DNA of 64,000 nt, taken from positions 1,420,001 through 1,484,000 of the forward strand of contig CP020563.1 of assembly GCA_002082585.1 (NCBI GenBank), in the 5' to 3' direction. Of the stretch, positions 17,354 to 25,439 are shown piece by piece; within the stretch, counting starts at the first letter, position 1, and each line of letters begins with the position of its first letter. The stretch comes from Kitasatospora albolonga (GTDB taxonomy: Bacteria > Actinomycetota > Actinomycetes > Streptomycetales > Streptomycetaceae). Made by a program: the position numbers and the translations under genes. The notes beneath the pieces are model-generated. The model had not been told where the DNA came from. It saw only the letters and a list, made by a program, of their open reading frames with translations, and searched no databases.

Positions 17354-18607
17354 ATGCCCCTGGTACGTCCCGGCTTCAGCGTTCTGTCGGACGCGTTCGC
17401 CGCCGATCCCTACCGCCACTTCGCCCGGCTGCGGGAGCAGGCTCCGGTGCACTACGAGCCCGCCGTCGACAGCTACTTCCTCTCCCGCCACCAGGACGTC
17501 GGACGGGTGCTGACCGACCACCGGGCGTTCACCACCGAGACGCTGCAAGCACGCGCCGAACCGGTGATGCGCGGGCCGGTCCTCGCCCAGATGACCGGGG
17601 CGGAGCACACCGCCAAGCGCGGGATCGTCGTCCGTGGGCTGACCGGCGAGGCCCTGCGCGAGCAGACGCGGGGCGTGCGCGCCCGGGCCGCCGAGTTGCT
17701 CGCGCCCCTGCTCGCCCGGGGGCGGATGGACCTGGTCGGCGACTTCGGCAAGCCCTTCGCCGTACAGGTGACGCTGGACCTCCTCGGGCTGGACCGCGGG
17801 GACTGGCGGCGGGTGGCCGCCTGGCACAGCGGGGTCGCCGAGTTCATCACCGGCCTGACCCTCACCCCCGAGCGCCGCCGGCACTGCATGGAGTGCGCCG
17901 AGCAGCTGGAGAGCTACCTCGTCCCCGTCATCGAGCGACGCCGCCGCGAACCGGGCCCGGACCTGATATCGAAGCTGTGCGCCGCGGAGTTCGAGGGCAC
18001 CGCCCTGAGCGTCCGGGACATCACAGCGCTGATCATCAATGTGCTCGCCGCCGCCACCGAGCCCGCCGACAAGACCCTCGCCCTGCTCGTCAGGCATCTG
18101 ATCGACCGTCCCGGGCAGCTGGCGCGGGTGCGCCGGGACCCGGCCCTGCTGCCCGCCGCGATCGCCGAGACCCTGCGGTACACCCCGCCGGTCCAGCTGG
18201 TCCCCCGCCGGGCGGAGCGGGCGGCGGTGATCGCCGGGACCACCGTCCCGGCCGGTGCCACGGTGTTCTGCATGATCGGCGCGGCCAACCGCGACCCCGC
18301 CGTCTTCGCCGACCCGGACACCTTCGACATCGACCGCGCCGACCTCGGCACCGCCCGCTCCTTCACGGCGGCGGCCCAGCACCTGGCCTTCGGCACCGGG
18401 CTCCACCAGTGCGTGGGCGCGGCCTTCGCCCGGGCCGAGATCGAGACCGTCGCCGCGATGCTCCTGCCGCTGCTCGACGAGGTCCGCTACCGCCCCGGCT
18501 TCCGCTACCGGGAGACCGGCCTCTACACCCGGGGCCCCGTCTCGCTGCCGCTGGTCTTCACTCCCGTACGCACTCCGCTCCCCGAGGACGCAACCCCGGG
18601 CGGCTGA
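17354..18607 (+). CDS. Cytochrome P450
   Basis: 417 residues. The heme-thiolate motif is FGTGLHQCVG with Cys at about 353, the ExxR motif is in AETLRY, and the I-helix reads NVLAAATEPADKT in place of the common AGxDT. The I-helix variant, with Glu-Pro before the Asp, suggests atypical oxygen activation or a subfamily hallmark. ATG 17354 follows GGAGAGG. The gene begins a plus-strand run that reaches a carotenoid oxygenase. The substrate is unknown, and a redox partner gene is not adjacent. Confidence 0.93.
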   Translation: MPLVRPGFSVLSDAFAADPYRHFARLREQAPVHYEPAVDSYFLSRHQDVGRVLTDHRAFTTETLQARAEPVMRGPVLAQMTGAEHTAKRGIVVRGLTGEALREQTRGVRARAAELLAPLLARGRMDLVGDFGKPFAVQVTLDLLGLDRGDWRRVAAWHSGVAEFITGLTLTPERRRHCMECAEQLESYLVPVIERRRREPGPDLISKLCAAEFEGTALSVRDITALIINVLAAATEPADKTLALLVRHLIDRPGQLARVRRDPALLPAAIAETLRYTPPVQLVPRRAERAAVIAGTTVPAGATVFCMIGAANRDPAVFADPDTFDIDRADLGTARSFTAAAQHLAFGTGLHQCVGAAFARAEIETVAAMLLPLLDEVRYRPGFRYRETGLYTRGPVSLPLVFTPVRTPLPEDATPGG

Positions 18608-18739
18608 CCGGCGTCTTGCACGACGGCTCCGGCCGGGCGCCCCTGCCCTGCCGGAGCGAGCCGGAGCCCGTATCCGTATCCCCGTACCCACGCCCGTACC
18701 CAGCAGTTCCCCCGACTCCCCCAGGCGACCGAGACGACG

Positions 18740-19132
18740 ATGACGACGACCGACATCACCAGAGCCCTCAACGACCTGCTGTTCACGCCGGGCGGCGACC
18801 TCGCCGCAGCCGTCGAACGGCACTTCGCCCCCGACTACCGCCAGCGCACCAACGGCGTGTGGAGCGACCGGGAAGGGTTCGTCCAGCACATGACGCGTCT
18901 GCGTTCCCTGATCAGCGACGGGCGGGTGGAGGTCCACGACGAGCTCCGCGACGGGCCGCGCTACGCCGACCGGCACACCGTCACCCTCACCCACCACGAC
19001 GGCCGCGTCTCCGTCACCGAGGTCTACCTCTTCGCCGAGCTGGCCGCCGACGGGCGCTTCCTGCGGGTCGAGGAGACCACCCTGCTGGTCTCCGGCCACA
19101 CCGACCACCGCGACCTCGGAAGCGTCAAGTAG
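18740..19132 (+). CDS. NTF2-like/SnoaL-like small protein
   Basis: 130 residues with the cystatin-like alpha+beta layout of SnoaL-like proteins: ALNDLLFTPGGDLAAAVERHFAPDYRQRTNG, FVQHMTRLRSLI, and VSVTEVYLFAELAADGRFLRVEETTLLV. Members can be isomerases, cyclases or ligand binders. No catalytic residue can be assigned. It lies between the P450 and the STAND regulator, 132 bp and 37 bp away, so an operon is possible. Confidence 0.75.
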   Translation: MTTTDITRALNDLLFTPGGDLAAAVERHFAPDYRQRTNGVWSDREGFVQHMTRLRSLISDGRVEVHDELRDGPRYADRHTVTLTHHDGRVSVTEVYLFAELAADGRFLRVEETTLLVSGHTDHRDLGSVK

Positions 19133-19169
19133 AAGAGGACACAGGGTAGTTCGGGATTCGGGAGTCGGG

Positions 19170-21173
19170 ATGGCATCGGTCGGGGAGCGGCTGAGCAGAG
19201 CGCGCGTACAGGCGTTCGTCGGGCGGGGCGGGGAGCTGGAGCGCTTCGCGGAGGCTCTGGCCGGGGGGCCGCACACCCCGTTCGCGTTCTTCGTGTGCGG
19301 GCCGGGAGGCATCGGGAAGTCGACGCTGCTGCGGCGCATGGCGGACCACGCCCGTACGGCGGACCGGCACCTCGTCGAGCTCGACGGGCGGTTCGTCAGC
19401 CGGGACCCGGCCGACTTCGAGCGGGCCGCCGGAGCCTTCCTGGACGTGCCGGGGACCGTCCTGCTGGTGGACTCCTTCGAGCACTGCCAGTGGCTGGAGA
19501 GCTGGCTGCGGCACCGCTTCCTGCCCCGCGCCGCCGACGACACCCTGATCGTGCTGGCAGGCCGGCGCCCGCCGGAGCCGGAGTGGACCGCCGACCCCGC
19601 CTGGTCCCGGCTTCTGCACGTCACCGAACTGGGGCCGTTCACCGAGGAACAGGCCCGCTCCCTGCTGGCCTCGGCGCACATCCGGCCCGAACTGCGCGAC
19701 CGGGTCCTGCGGTTCGCCGGGGGCAACCCGCTGGCCCTGTCCCTCGCGGCGGCGGCGGGATCGAAGGGCTGCGGCCACGAGGAGATCTGGACCCCGTCGG
19801 CGGACGTCCTGCGCACCCTGCTGGCGGGGCTGATCGGCGAGGTGCCCACGGCCGCCCACCGCCGTGCCCTGGAAGTGGCGGCGCAGGCGCACTCGACGTC
19901 CGAGGAGCTGCTCGCCTCGGTGCTCCCCGAGGAGGACGCCCATCCGCTCTTCTCCTGGCTGCGGGACCTGCCCTTCATGGAGTCCACCCACCGGGGTCTC
20001 CACCCGCACGACGCGGCCCGCGAGACGCTCGCCGCCGATCTGCGCTGGCGGGCGCCCAACGCCTACGAGGCGATGCGCCGACGGCTGGCGGACGAGTATC
20101 TGCGTCTCCTGCGCGAGGCTCCGGAGGAACGGGTCTGGACCGTCACCGACGACCTCTTCCACCTCTTCCGGGAGAGCAGGATTCTCGCCCGGCTGCGCAC
20201 CTGGTCCCGTGAGGACGAGGTGCACGACCGCCCCCTCCACCCGGGCGACCTCGACGCGGTGCTCGCCATGGCCGAGGAGACCGAGGGCCCGGCTTCGGCG
20301 GCGCTGGTCCGCCACTGGGCCGGGCGCCAGCCGCAGGCGTTCAGCGTCTACCGGCTGGTGAGCACGGGCCGGATGGTGGCGTTCACCGCCCGCCTGGCGC
20401 TGTCCGCCCCGCCCGGTCCCGAGGACCTGGCCGCCGATCCCGTGGTCGCCGCCGCCTGGCGGTACGCGGAGGCCACCGCGCCCGTGAGCCCGGGCGAGCA
20501 CATCGGCGTCAGCCGTTTCTCGGTCTACCCCGAGCGGTACCAGGTGCCCTCGCGCGTCATCGACCTGAGCAGCTCCCGGGCCCAGGCGGAGGCCGCCCGC
20601 GCCCGGGGACGCGCCTACGGGTTCGCCGTCTACCGGGACGCCGAAGCCTGGGCCGAGCGGGTGCGGGGCACGCTCGCCGACACCGGGGAGCGCCCGCGGG
20701 TCGGTGAGCACACCTACGGGCTGTTCGCCGTCGACTGGCGCCGCACCCCGGTGGAGACCTGGCTCGGCCGCTTCATCTCCGCCACCACCGACGAGCCGCT
20801 CTCGCCGGGGCCCTCGCCCCTTCCCCGTACGGCGTTCGACCAGGCGGTACGGGAGGCGCTGACGCACTGGGGCGACGCCTCGGCCTTCGCCGCCTGCGCG
20901 CTGCTGCGCAGCCGCCTCGCGGCCGACTCCGCGGAACCCGTCCCGCACCTGCGCGAGCTGCTGCGCCGGGCCGTCGACGAGCTGGCCCGGGACCCGCGCG
21001 GGGTGCGCGCCCGGGAGGCGCTGACGGCGGGCTACTTCTCCCGCGTACCGACCCAGGAGGCCGCCGCCCGTCGGCTCGGCCTGCCGTACGGCACCTACCG
21101 GCGCCATGTGCGCCAGGGCCTCGACCTGCTCTGCGACGCCCTGTGGCAGCGGGAGTTGCACGGCGAGCGGTAG
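19170..21173 (+). CDS. STAND-type ATPase regulator with a C-terminal helix-turn-helix
   Basis: 667 residues. An N-terminal NTPase domain has Walker A CGPGGIGKST around 42-51, Walker B TVLLVDSFEHCQ, and a GNPLAL motif (RFAGGNPLALSLAAAAG) typical of STAND/NACHT-like signalling ATPases. The middle (about 250-560) is unassigned and contains a possible GNAT-like part (GRAYGFAVYRDAEAWAERVRG). The last 60 residues form a sigma-4/LuxR-like helix-turn-helix: TQEAAARRLGLPYGTYRRHV. The likely role is an ATP-gated transcription factor for the cluster. ATG 19170 has GGGAGT upstream. There are no repeat sensor domains such as TPR at the C-terminus, which is unusual for LAL regulators. Confidence 0.75.
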   Translation: MASVGERLSRARVQAFVGRGGELERFAEALAGGPHTPFAFFVCGPGGIGKSTLLRRMADHARTADRHLVELDGRFVSRDPADFERAAGAFLDVPGTVLLVDSFEHCQWLESWLRHRFLPRAADDTLIVLAGRRPPEPEWTADPAWSRLLHVTELGPFTEEQARSLLASAHIRPELRDRVLRFAGGNPLALSLAAAAGSKGCGHEEIWTPSADVLRTLLAGLIGEVPTAAHRRALEVAAQAHSTSEELLASVLPEEDAHPLFSWLRDLPFMESTHRGLHPHDAARETLAADLRWRAPNAYEAMRRRLADEYLRLLREAPEERVWTVTDDLFHLFRESRILARLRTWSREDEVHDRPLHPGDLDAVLAMAEETEGPASAALVRHWAGRQPQAFSVYRLVSTGRMVAFTARLALSAPPGPEDLAADPVVAAAWRYAEATAPVSPGEHIGVSRFSVYPERYQVPSRVIDLSSSRAQAEAARARGRAYGFAVYRDAEAWAERVRGTLADTGERPRVGEHTYGLFAVDWRRTPVETWLGRFISATTDEPLSPGPSPLPRTAFDQAVREALTHWGDASAFAACALLRSRLAADSAEPVPHLRELLRRAVDELARDPRGVRAREALTAGYFSRVPTQEAAARRLGLPYGTYRRHVRQGLDLLCDALWQRELHGER

Positions 21174-21197
21174 CCGGGCCCCACCCGGTCCCGCCGG

Positions 21198-21258
21198 GTG
21201 GACAGGCGCGGACAGCGGTGGACAGTCCCGGCCCCCGGCGGCCATGGAATGTGGACAG
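21198..21258 (+). promoter_or_regulatory. Phased GGACAG direct repeats before the exporter gene
   Basis: GTGGACAG at 21198-21205, GCGGACAG at 21208-21215 and GTGGACAG at 21218-21225 are exactly 10 bp apart. A fourth copy, GTGGACAG, lies at 21251-21258, 23 bp before the ATG. Same-face direct repeats of this kind are typical activator sites. Binding by the upstream STAND regulator is inferred. Confidence 0.5.
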
Positions 21259-21281
21259 CGGCCAGCCCGAGGCTGTGCGTC

Positions 21282-22901
21282 ATGAACCTTGGACGTACGA
21301 AGGACGGGCCGGCCGCCGCGCCCCGCCCGGGAGCCGCGCTCGCGGCGCTGGCCGCGGCGCAGTTCACCGTCATGCTCGCCACCTCGATCGTGAACGTGGC
21401 CCTCCCGCAGATCCGCCTCGGGGCGGGCCTGTCGGACGGGGGCATGACGTGGGTGGTCAACGCCTACAGCCTGGCGTTCGGGGCGCTGCTCCTGGCCGGG
21501 GGCCGGGCGGGCGACCTGCTCGGCCGCCGCCGGGTGCTGGTCGCGGGGCTCGTGCTCTTCGCGGGGGCCTCGGCGGCGGCGGGCCTGACGGCCTCGCCGG
21601 GCGTGCTGATCGCCGCCCGTACCGTGCAGGGCCTCGGCGCCGCCGCCATCGCCCCCGCCGCCCTGGCCCTGACGATCGGACTGTTCCCGCCGGGCCCCGG
21701 CCGGGCCCGGGCCCTGGGGGTGTGGGGTGCCGTCTCGGGCGCGGGAGGGGCGGCCGGGGTGCTCCTGGGCGGCATCCTCACGCAGGCGTGGGGCTGGCCG
21801 TGGATCTTCCACGCCGTCGCGATCGGAACGGTGCTGGTGCTCGTCGCCGTGGTGGCGCTGGTGCCCCGGGGCGGCGGGCGTGTGCCCGGCCGGTTCGACC
21901 TGCCGGGTACGGTCACCGTCACCCTGGCCCTGACCGGTCTGGTGTGGGCGCTGACCCGGGCGCGGGAGGCGGGCTGGACGGACCCCGGGGTGGTCGGCGG
22001 GCTGCTCGGCTCCCTGGTGCTGTTCGCGGCCTTCGCGGTCATCGAGCGGCGACGGCCGGACGCCCTGGTGCCGCCCCGGCTGTTCGCCACCGGCCGCGTC
22101 GCCCCGGGCAACCTGCTGATGGCGCTGCTGGGTTCCGTGTGGATCGCGCTGTTCTTCTTCCTGCCGCTCTCCATGCAGCAGGTGCTGGGCATGAGCGCCC
22201 TGGCCACCGGCGTGGGCCAACTCCCGCTCGCCGCCGCCAACATGCTGGGCGCACTGGCGGCACCGCGGCTGGCCCGCCGTACCGGCGCCACCGCGACACT
22301 CACCGCCGGTCTGCTCCTCGAAGGGGCGGGGCTGCTCTGGCTGTCCCGTATCGACTCCGGCGGAAGCTACGCCGCCGATGTCCTCGGCCCGACCGTCCTC
22401 ATCGGCCTGGGCCTGGGCCTCGCCTTCGTCCAGCTCACCGCGCTCGCCGTGGACGGCGTCCCGGGGCGGGACGCGGGGCTGGCCGGCGGGCTGGTGAACA
22501 CCACCCGCCAGATCGGCGGGGTGATCGGCCTGGCCTGCCTCGCCACGCTGGCCGGGTCCGTGACGGCCGGGGTCTCGGTCCACACGCCGGGCCCGGAGGC
22601 CCTGACCGCCGGGTACCGGGCCGCCTTCGCGGTCTCCGCCGGAGTCCTGGCTGCCACGGCGCTGCTCGCTCCGCTGCTGACCTGCCGGAGCCGCCGTACG
22701 GGCACGGCCGACGGGACCGCTGACACCGGAACCCCGCCTCACGCGCCGAGTGCCACGGCACCGCACCGCACCTCCCGGGACAGGAACCGCGCATCTGCCG
22801 CCCGGCCTTTCCCCTCTCCGCCCTCACCACCGACCGACAGGGACACCGCATGCACACCGTCGACTCCACCGCTCCCGTCGTCGTCAGCCTGGCCGCGCTG
22901 A
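21282..22901 (+). CDS. DHA2-type MFS multidrug exporter
   Basis: 539 residues with about 14 hydrophobic segments, as in EmrB/QacA proteins. Seen: AAQFTVMLATSIVNVALPQIRLG, the motif A-like GRAGDLLGRRRVLVAG, the motif C-like GAVSGAGGAAGVLLGGILTQ, and GGLVNTTRQIGGVIGLA. About 70 low-complexity residues after the last helix run 52 bp into the SRPBCC gene in another frame; the tail is probably dispensable. Export of the product of the surrounding cluster, or self-resistance, is inferred. Confidence 0.88.
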   Translation: MNLGRTKDGPAAAPRPGAALAALAAAQFTVMLATSIVNVALPQIRLGAGLSDGGMTWVVNAYSLAFGALLLAGGRAGDLLGRRRVLVAGLVLFAGASAAAGLTASPGVLIAARTVQGLGAAAIAPAALALTIGLFPPGPGRARALGVWGAVSGAGGAAGVLLGGILTQAWGWPWIFHAVAIGTVLVLVAVVALVPRGGGRVPGRFDLPGTVTVTLALTGLVWALTRAREAGWTDPGVVGGLLGSLVLFAAFAVIERRRPDALVPPRLFATGRVAPGNLLMALLGSVWIALFFFLPLSMQQVLGMSALATGVGQLPLAAANMLGALAAPRLARRTGATATLTAGLLLEGAGLLWLSRIDSGGSYAADVLGPTVLIGLGLGLAFVQLTALAVDGVPGRDAGLAGGLVNTTRQIGGVIGLACLATLAGSVTAGVSVHTPGPEALTAGYRAAFAVSAGVLAATALLAPLLTCRSRRTGTADGTADTGTPPHAPSATAPHRTSRDRNRASAARPFPSPPSPPTDRDTACTPSTPPLPSSSAWPR

Positions 22902-23290
22902 TCGACGCCCCCACCGCCGCCGTCTGGGCGCTGCACACCGGCATCGACAACTGGCCCGCCTGGAACACCGGGATCGACCGGGCGCGGCTCGACGGTCCGT
23001 TGAAGGCGGGCACCGGCTTCCGCTGGCTCACCCACGGGATGGACATCACCTCCACGGTCGTCGAGCTGGTCCCCGGGCGGCGGATCGTCTGGGAGGGGAC
23101 CGTCCAGGGGATCACCGGCATCCATGTGTGGACGTTCGACCAGGCCGACGCCGGGACCGTCGTCCACACCGAGGAGTCCTGGAGCGGCGAGCCCGTCGAC
23201 GCGGCCGCCGACGACCTCACGACGGCCCTCAGGACCTCCTTGCAGAGCTGGCTCGACTGCCTCAAGGCCCGCGCCGAGCGGCCCGCCTGA
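22850..23290 (+). CDS. SRPBCC (START-like) family protein
   Basis: 146 residues with the helix-grip layout of polyketide cyclase/dehydrase-like SRPBCC proteins: IDAPTAAVWALHTGIDNWPAWNTGID, TVVELVPGRRIVWEGTVQGITGIHVWTF and a final long helix. Such proteins hold hydrophobic ligands or catalyse cyclisations. ATG 22850 has AGGGA upstream and overlaps the exporter tail, and the carotenoid oxygenase starts 73 bp later. It is probably part of one transcript with both. Confidence 0.8.
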   Translation: MHTVDSTAPVVVSLAALIDAPTAAVWALHTGIDNWPAWNTGIDRARLDGPLKAGTGFRWLTHGMDITSTVVELVPGRRIVWEGTVQGITGIHVWTFDQADAGTVVHTEESWSGEPVDAAADDLTTALRTSLQSWLDCLKARAERPA

Positions 23291-23363
23291 CCTCAGGCCC
23301 CGTACCACCGCCCTCTACCACTCCCGCACGACACCACGACAGACAGGAACCGAGGAACCGACC

Positions 23364-24725
23364 ATGACGACTCCGCCCTACCTGACCGGCCACTACACCC
23401 CCGTCGCCGACGAGATCACCGCCACCGGCCTCACCGTCGAGGGCAGCCTGCCCCCCGAGCTGACCGGGCGGCTGATCCGCAACAGCCACAACCCCAAGCC
23501 CGGCGTCACCCCCGCCCACTGGTTCAAGGGCAGCGGCATGGTGCACGGCATCCGGCTGCGCGAGGGCCGCGCCGAGTGGTACCGCAACCGCTGGGTCCAC
23601 ACCCCCGCCCTGGACGGCGCCCCCTACATGACCGACCGGGGCCCCGACCTCACCGCCAGCACCGCCGGTACCCATGTCATCGAGCACGCCGGACGCCTCC
23701 TCGCCCTCTGCGAGGCCAACCTCCCCTTCGAGCTCACCCCCGACCTGGAGACCGTGGGCGCCCACGACTTCGACGGCAAGCTGCGCACCGCCATGACCGC
23801 CCACCCCAAGGAGGACCCGGTCACCGGAGAGCTCCACTTCTTCGGCTCCTCCCCGTTCCCGCCCTTCCTGACCCACCACGTCTGCGACGCCAAGGGCGAG
23901 CTGATCCACAGCGCCGAGATTCCCGGGGCGACCGCCTCCCTCAAGCACGACTTCGCCCTGACCCGCCGTCATGTCGTCTTCGTCGAGGGCAACGTCACCT
24001 TCGACCCGGCCGAGCACTCCGGCATTCCGTACGGCTGGAGCGACGCCCAGCCCTCCCGCATCGGTGTCATGCCGCGCGGGGAGGGCGGGGCCCGGCACGT
24101 CCGGTGGTTCTCCATCGAACCCGGCAACATGCTGCACGTCGGCAACGCCTACGAGGACGGCCAGGGCCGGATCGTCCTGGAGGGGCCGACCGTCGACCGC
24201 GAGGGGTTCCGGCTCTCCTGGAACTGGTGGATCGGCGCGCCGGGGCGCGGCGCCGAGCCCAACGCCCGCTCCTACACCCGCCGCTGGGTGATCGACCTGG
24301 CGGCCGGTTCGGTGGACGAGCAGATCATCGACGACCTCGCGGTGGAGTTCCCCACCCTCAACGAGGAGTACCTGGGCGCCGAGCACCGCTACCAGTACGC
24401 GGTGTCCTTCCCCGACCAGGAGGGGTTCGGCGGCTACGGCGTGGTCAAGTACGACCGTGTCACGGGCGCCCGCCGCATCCACCGGGTCGGTGACGCCCGG
24501 CTGCCCAGCGAGGCCGTCTTCGTCCCGGCGGCCGGTGCGGTGAACGAGGACGACGGCTACCTCCTGACGGTCGTCTCCGACCTCAAGCAGGACGCCTCGC
24601 AGCTCCTGGTGCTGGACGCCTCGGGGCTCGACCGGGTCGCCGCCGTCCATCTGCCCCGCCGTGTCACCGCGGGCATCCACGGCTCCTGGGTCCCCGACGA
24701 GGCCCTGGACGGTGTCCGGCCCTGA
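23364..24725 (+). CDS. Carotenoid cleavage oxygenase family protein
   Basis: 453 residues, seven-bladed propeller family. The four iron-binding histidines can be placed: H147 (TAHPKEDP), H195 (LKHDFALT), H258 (MLHVGNAYED) and H439 (GIHGSWV). The N-terminus PPELTGRLIRNSHNP and WFKGSGMVHGIRL are also typical. Enzymes of this class cleave C=C bonds of carotenoids or stilbenes (for example lignostilbene) with O2. Which class applies here cannot be told. GAGGAA precedes ATG 23364. There is no carotenoid synthesis gene in the window. Confidence 0.92.
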   Translation: MTTPPYLTGHYTPVADEITATGLTVEGSLPPELTGRLIRNSHNPKPGVTPAHWFKGSGMVHGIRLREGRAEWYRNRWVHTPALDGAPYMTDRGPDLTASTAGTHVIEHAGRLLALCEANLPFELTPDLETVGAHDFDGKLRTAMTAHPKEDPVTGELHFFGSSPFPPFLTHHVCDAKGELIHSAEIPGATASLKHDFALTRRHVVFVEGNVTFDPAEHSGIPYGWSDAQPSRIGVMPRGEGGARHVRWFSIEPGNMLHVGNAYEDGQGRIVLEGPTVDREGFRLSWNWWIGAPGRGAEPNARSYTRRWVIDLAAGSVDEQIIDDLAVEFPTLNEEYLGAEHRYQYAVSFPDQEGFGGYGVVKYDRVTGARRIHRVGDARLPSEAVFVPAAGAVNEDDGYLLTVVSDLKQDASQLLVLDASGLDRVAAVHLPRRVTAGIHGSWVPDEALDGVRP

Positions 24726-24811
24726 CGCACCCGGGTCCGGGTGGGCGGCGGGACCGGGTCCCGCCGCCCGCCCCCTCCACACCTCCAACTCCAACCCCGA
24801 AGGAACCCGCC

Positions 24812-25429
24812 ATGACCAGTACCGTCATCGCCCCGCCGCCCCTCGCCCCGGCCCTTGCGGCACCCCGGGCCCGGGCCCACGAGGTCGACAACCGCGCGGC
24901 CTACGTGAGTTTCGGGCTCGCCTACCTGCTCGGCCACGGCGCCGCCGCGGTCTCCGGGGGCGACTCCCCCTGGATCGCCCTGCCCGGCTGGCTGCCCGTG
25001 ACCCTGCTCGGTACGGGGCTGGTGACCGGCATCGTCCTGGCCACCCGCGCCGCCCTGCGGGCCCAGCGCGGGGCCGCCGCCCCGGACGTGCTGTCCGGCA
25101 AACTGCTCGGCGCCGCCTGGGTCGTCGCGTTCACGGCCCTGTTCCTCGCCATCACGGGCCTCACGTCCGTCCTCGGCGATCCAGAACTCCGGAGCGTCCT
25201 CTGGCCCGCGGGGTCCGGCCTGGTCGTCGGGCTGCTCTACCTCGCCGAGGGCTCCGTACGCCGCAATCTGCTGCACTACGGTCTCGGCGGCTGGCTCGCC
25301 CTGGTCTCCACGGCGGCGCTGCTGTTCGCGTCCCCCGGCCTCTTCTGGGTGCTCGCCGTGGCGGGCGGCGGTGCCTACGCCCTCGCCGCGCCGCTCGAAC
25401 ACCGCCGCCTCCGCGCCCTGGCGCCGTAG
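24812..25429 (+). CDS. Small multi-pass membrane protein of unknown function
   Basis: 205 residues with about five or six hydrophobic segments (YVSFGLAYLLGHGAAAVSG, LPVTLLGTGLVTGIVLAT, LLGAAWVVAFTALFLAI, VLWPAGSGLVVGLLYLA, WLALVSTAALLF, LFWVLAVAGGGAYALAA). No recognised catalytic motif. GAAGGA precedes the ATG. It closes the accessory run, 86 bp after the carotenoid oxygenase, and converges with the aldehyde dehydrogenase. Confidence 0.75.
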   Translation: MTSTVIAPPPLAPALAAPRARAHEVDNRAAYVSFGLAYLLGHGAAAVSGGDSPWIALPGWLPVTLLGTGLVTGIVLATRAALRAQRGAAAPDVLSGKLLGAAWVVAFTALFLAITGLTSVLGDPELRSVLWPAGSGLVVGLLYLAEGSVRRNLLHYGLGGWLALVSTAALLFASPGLFWVLAVAGGGAYALAAPLEHRRLRALAP

Positions 25430-25439
25430 ACGGGAACCA

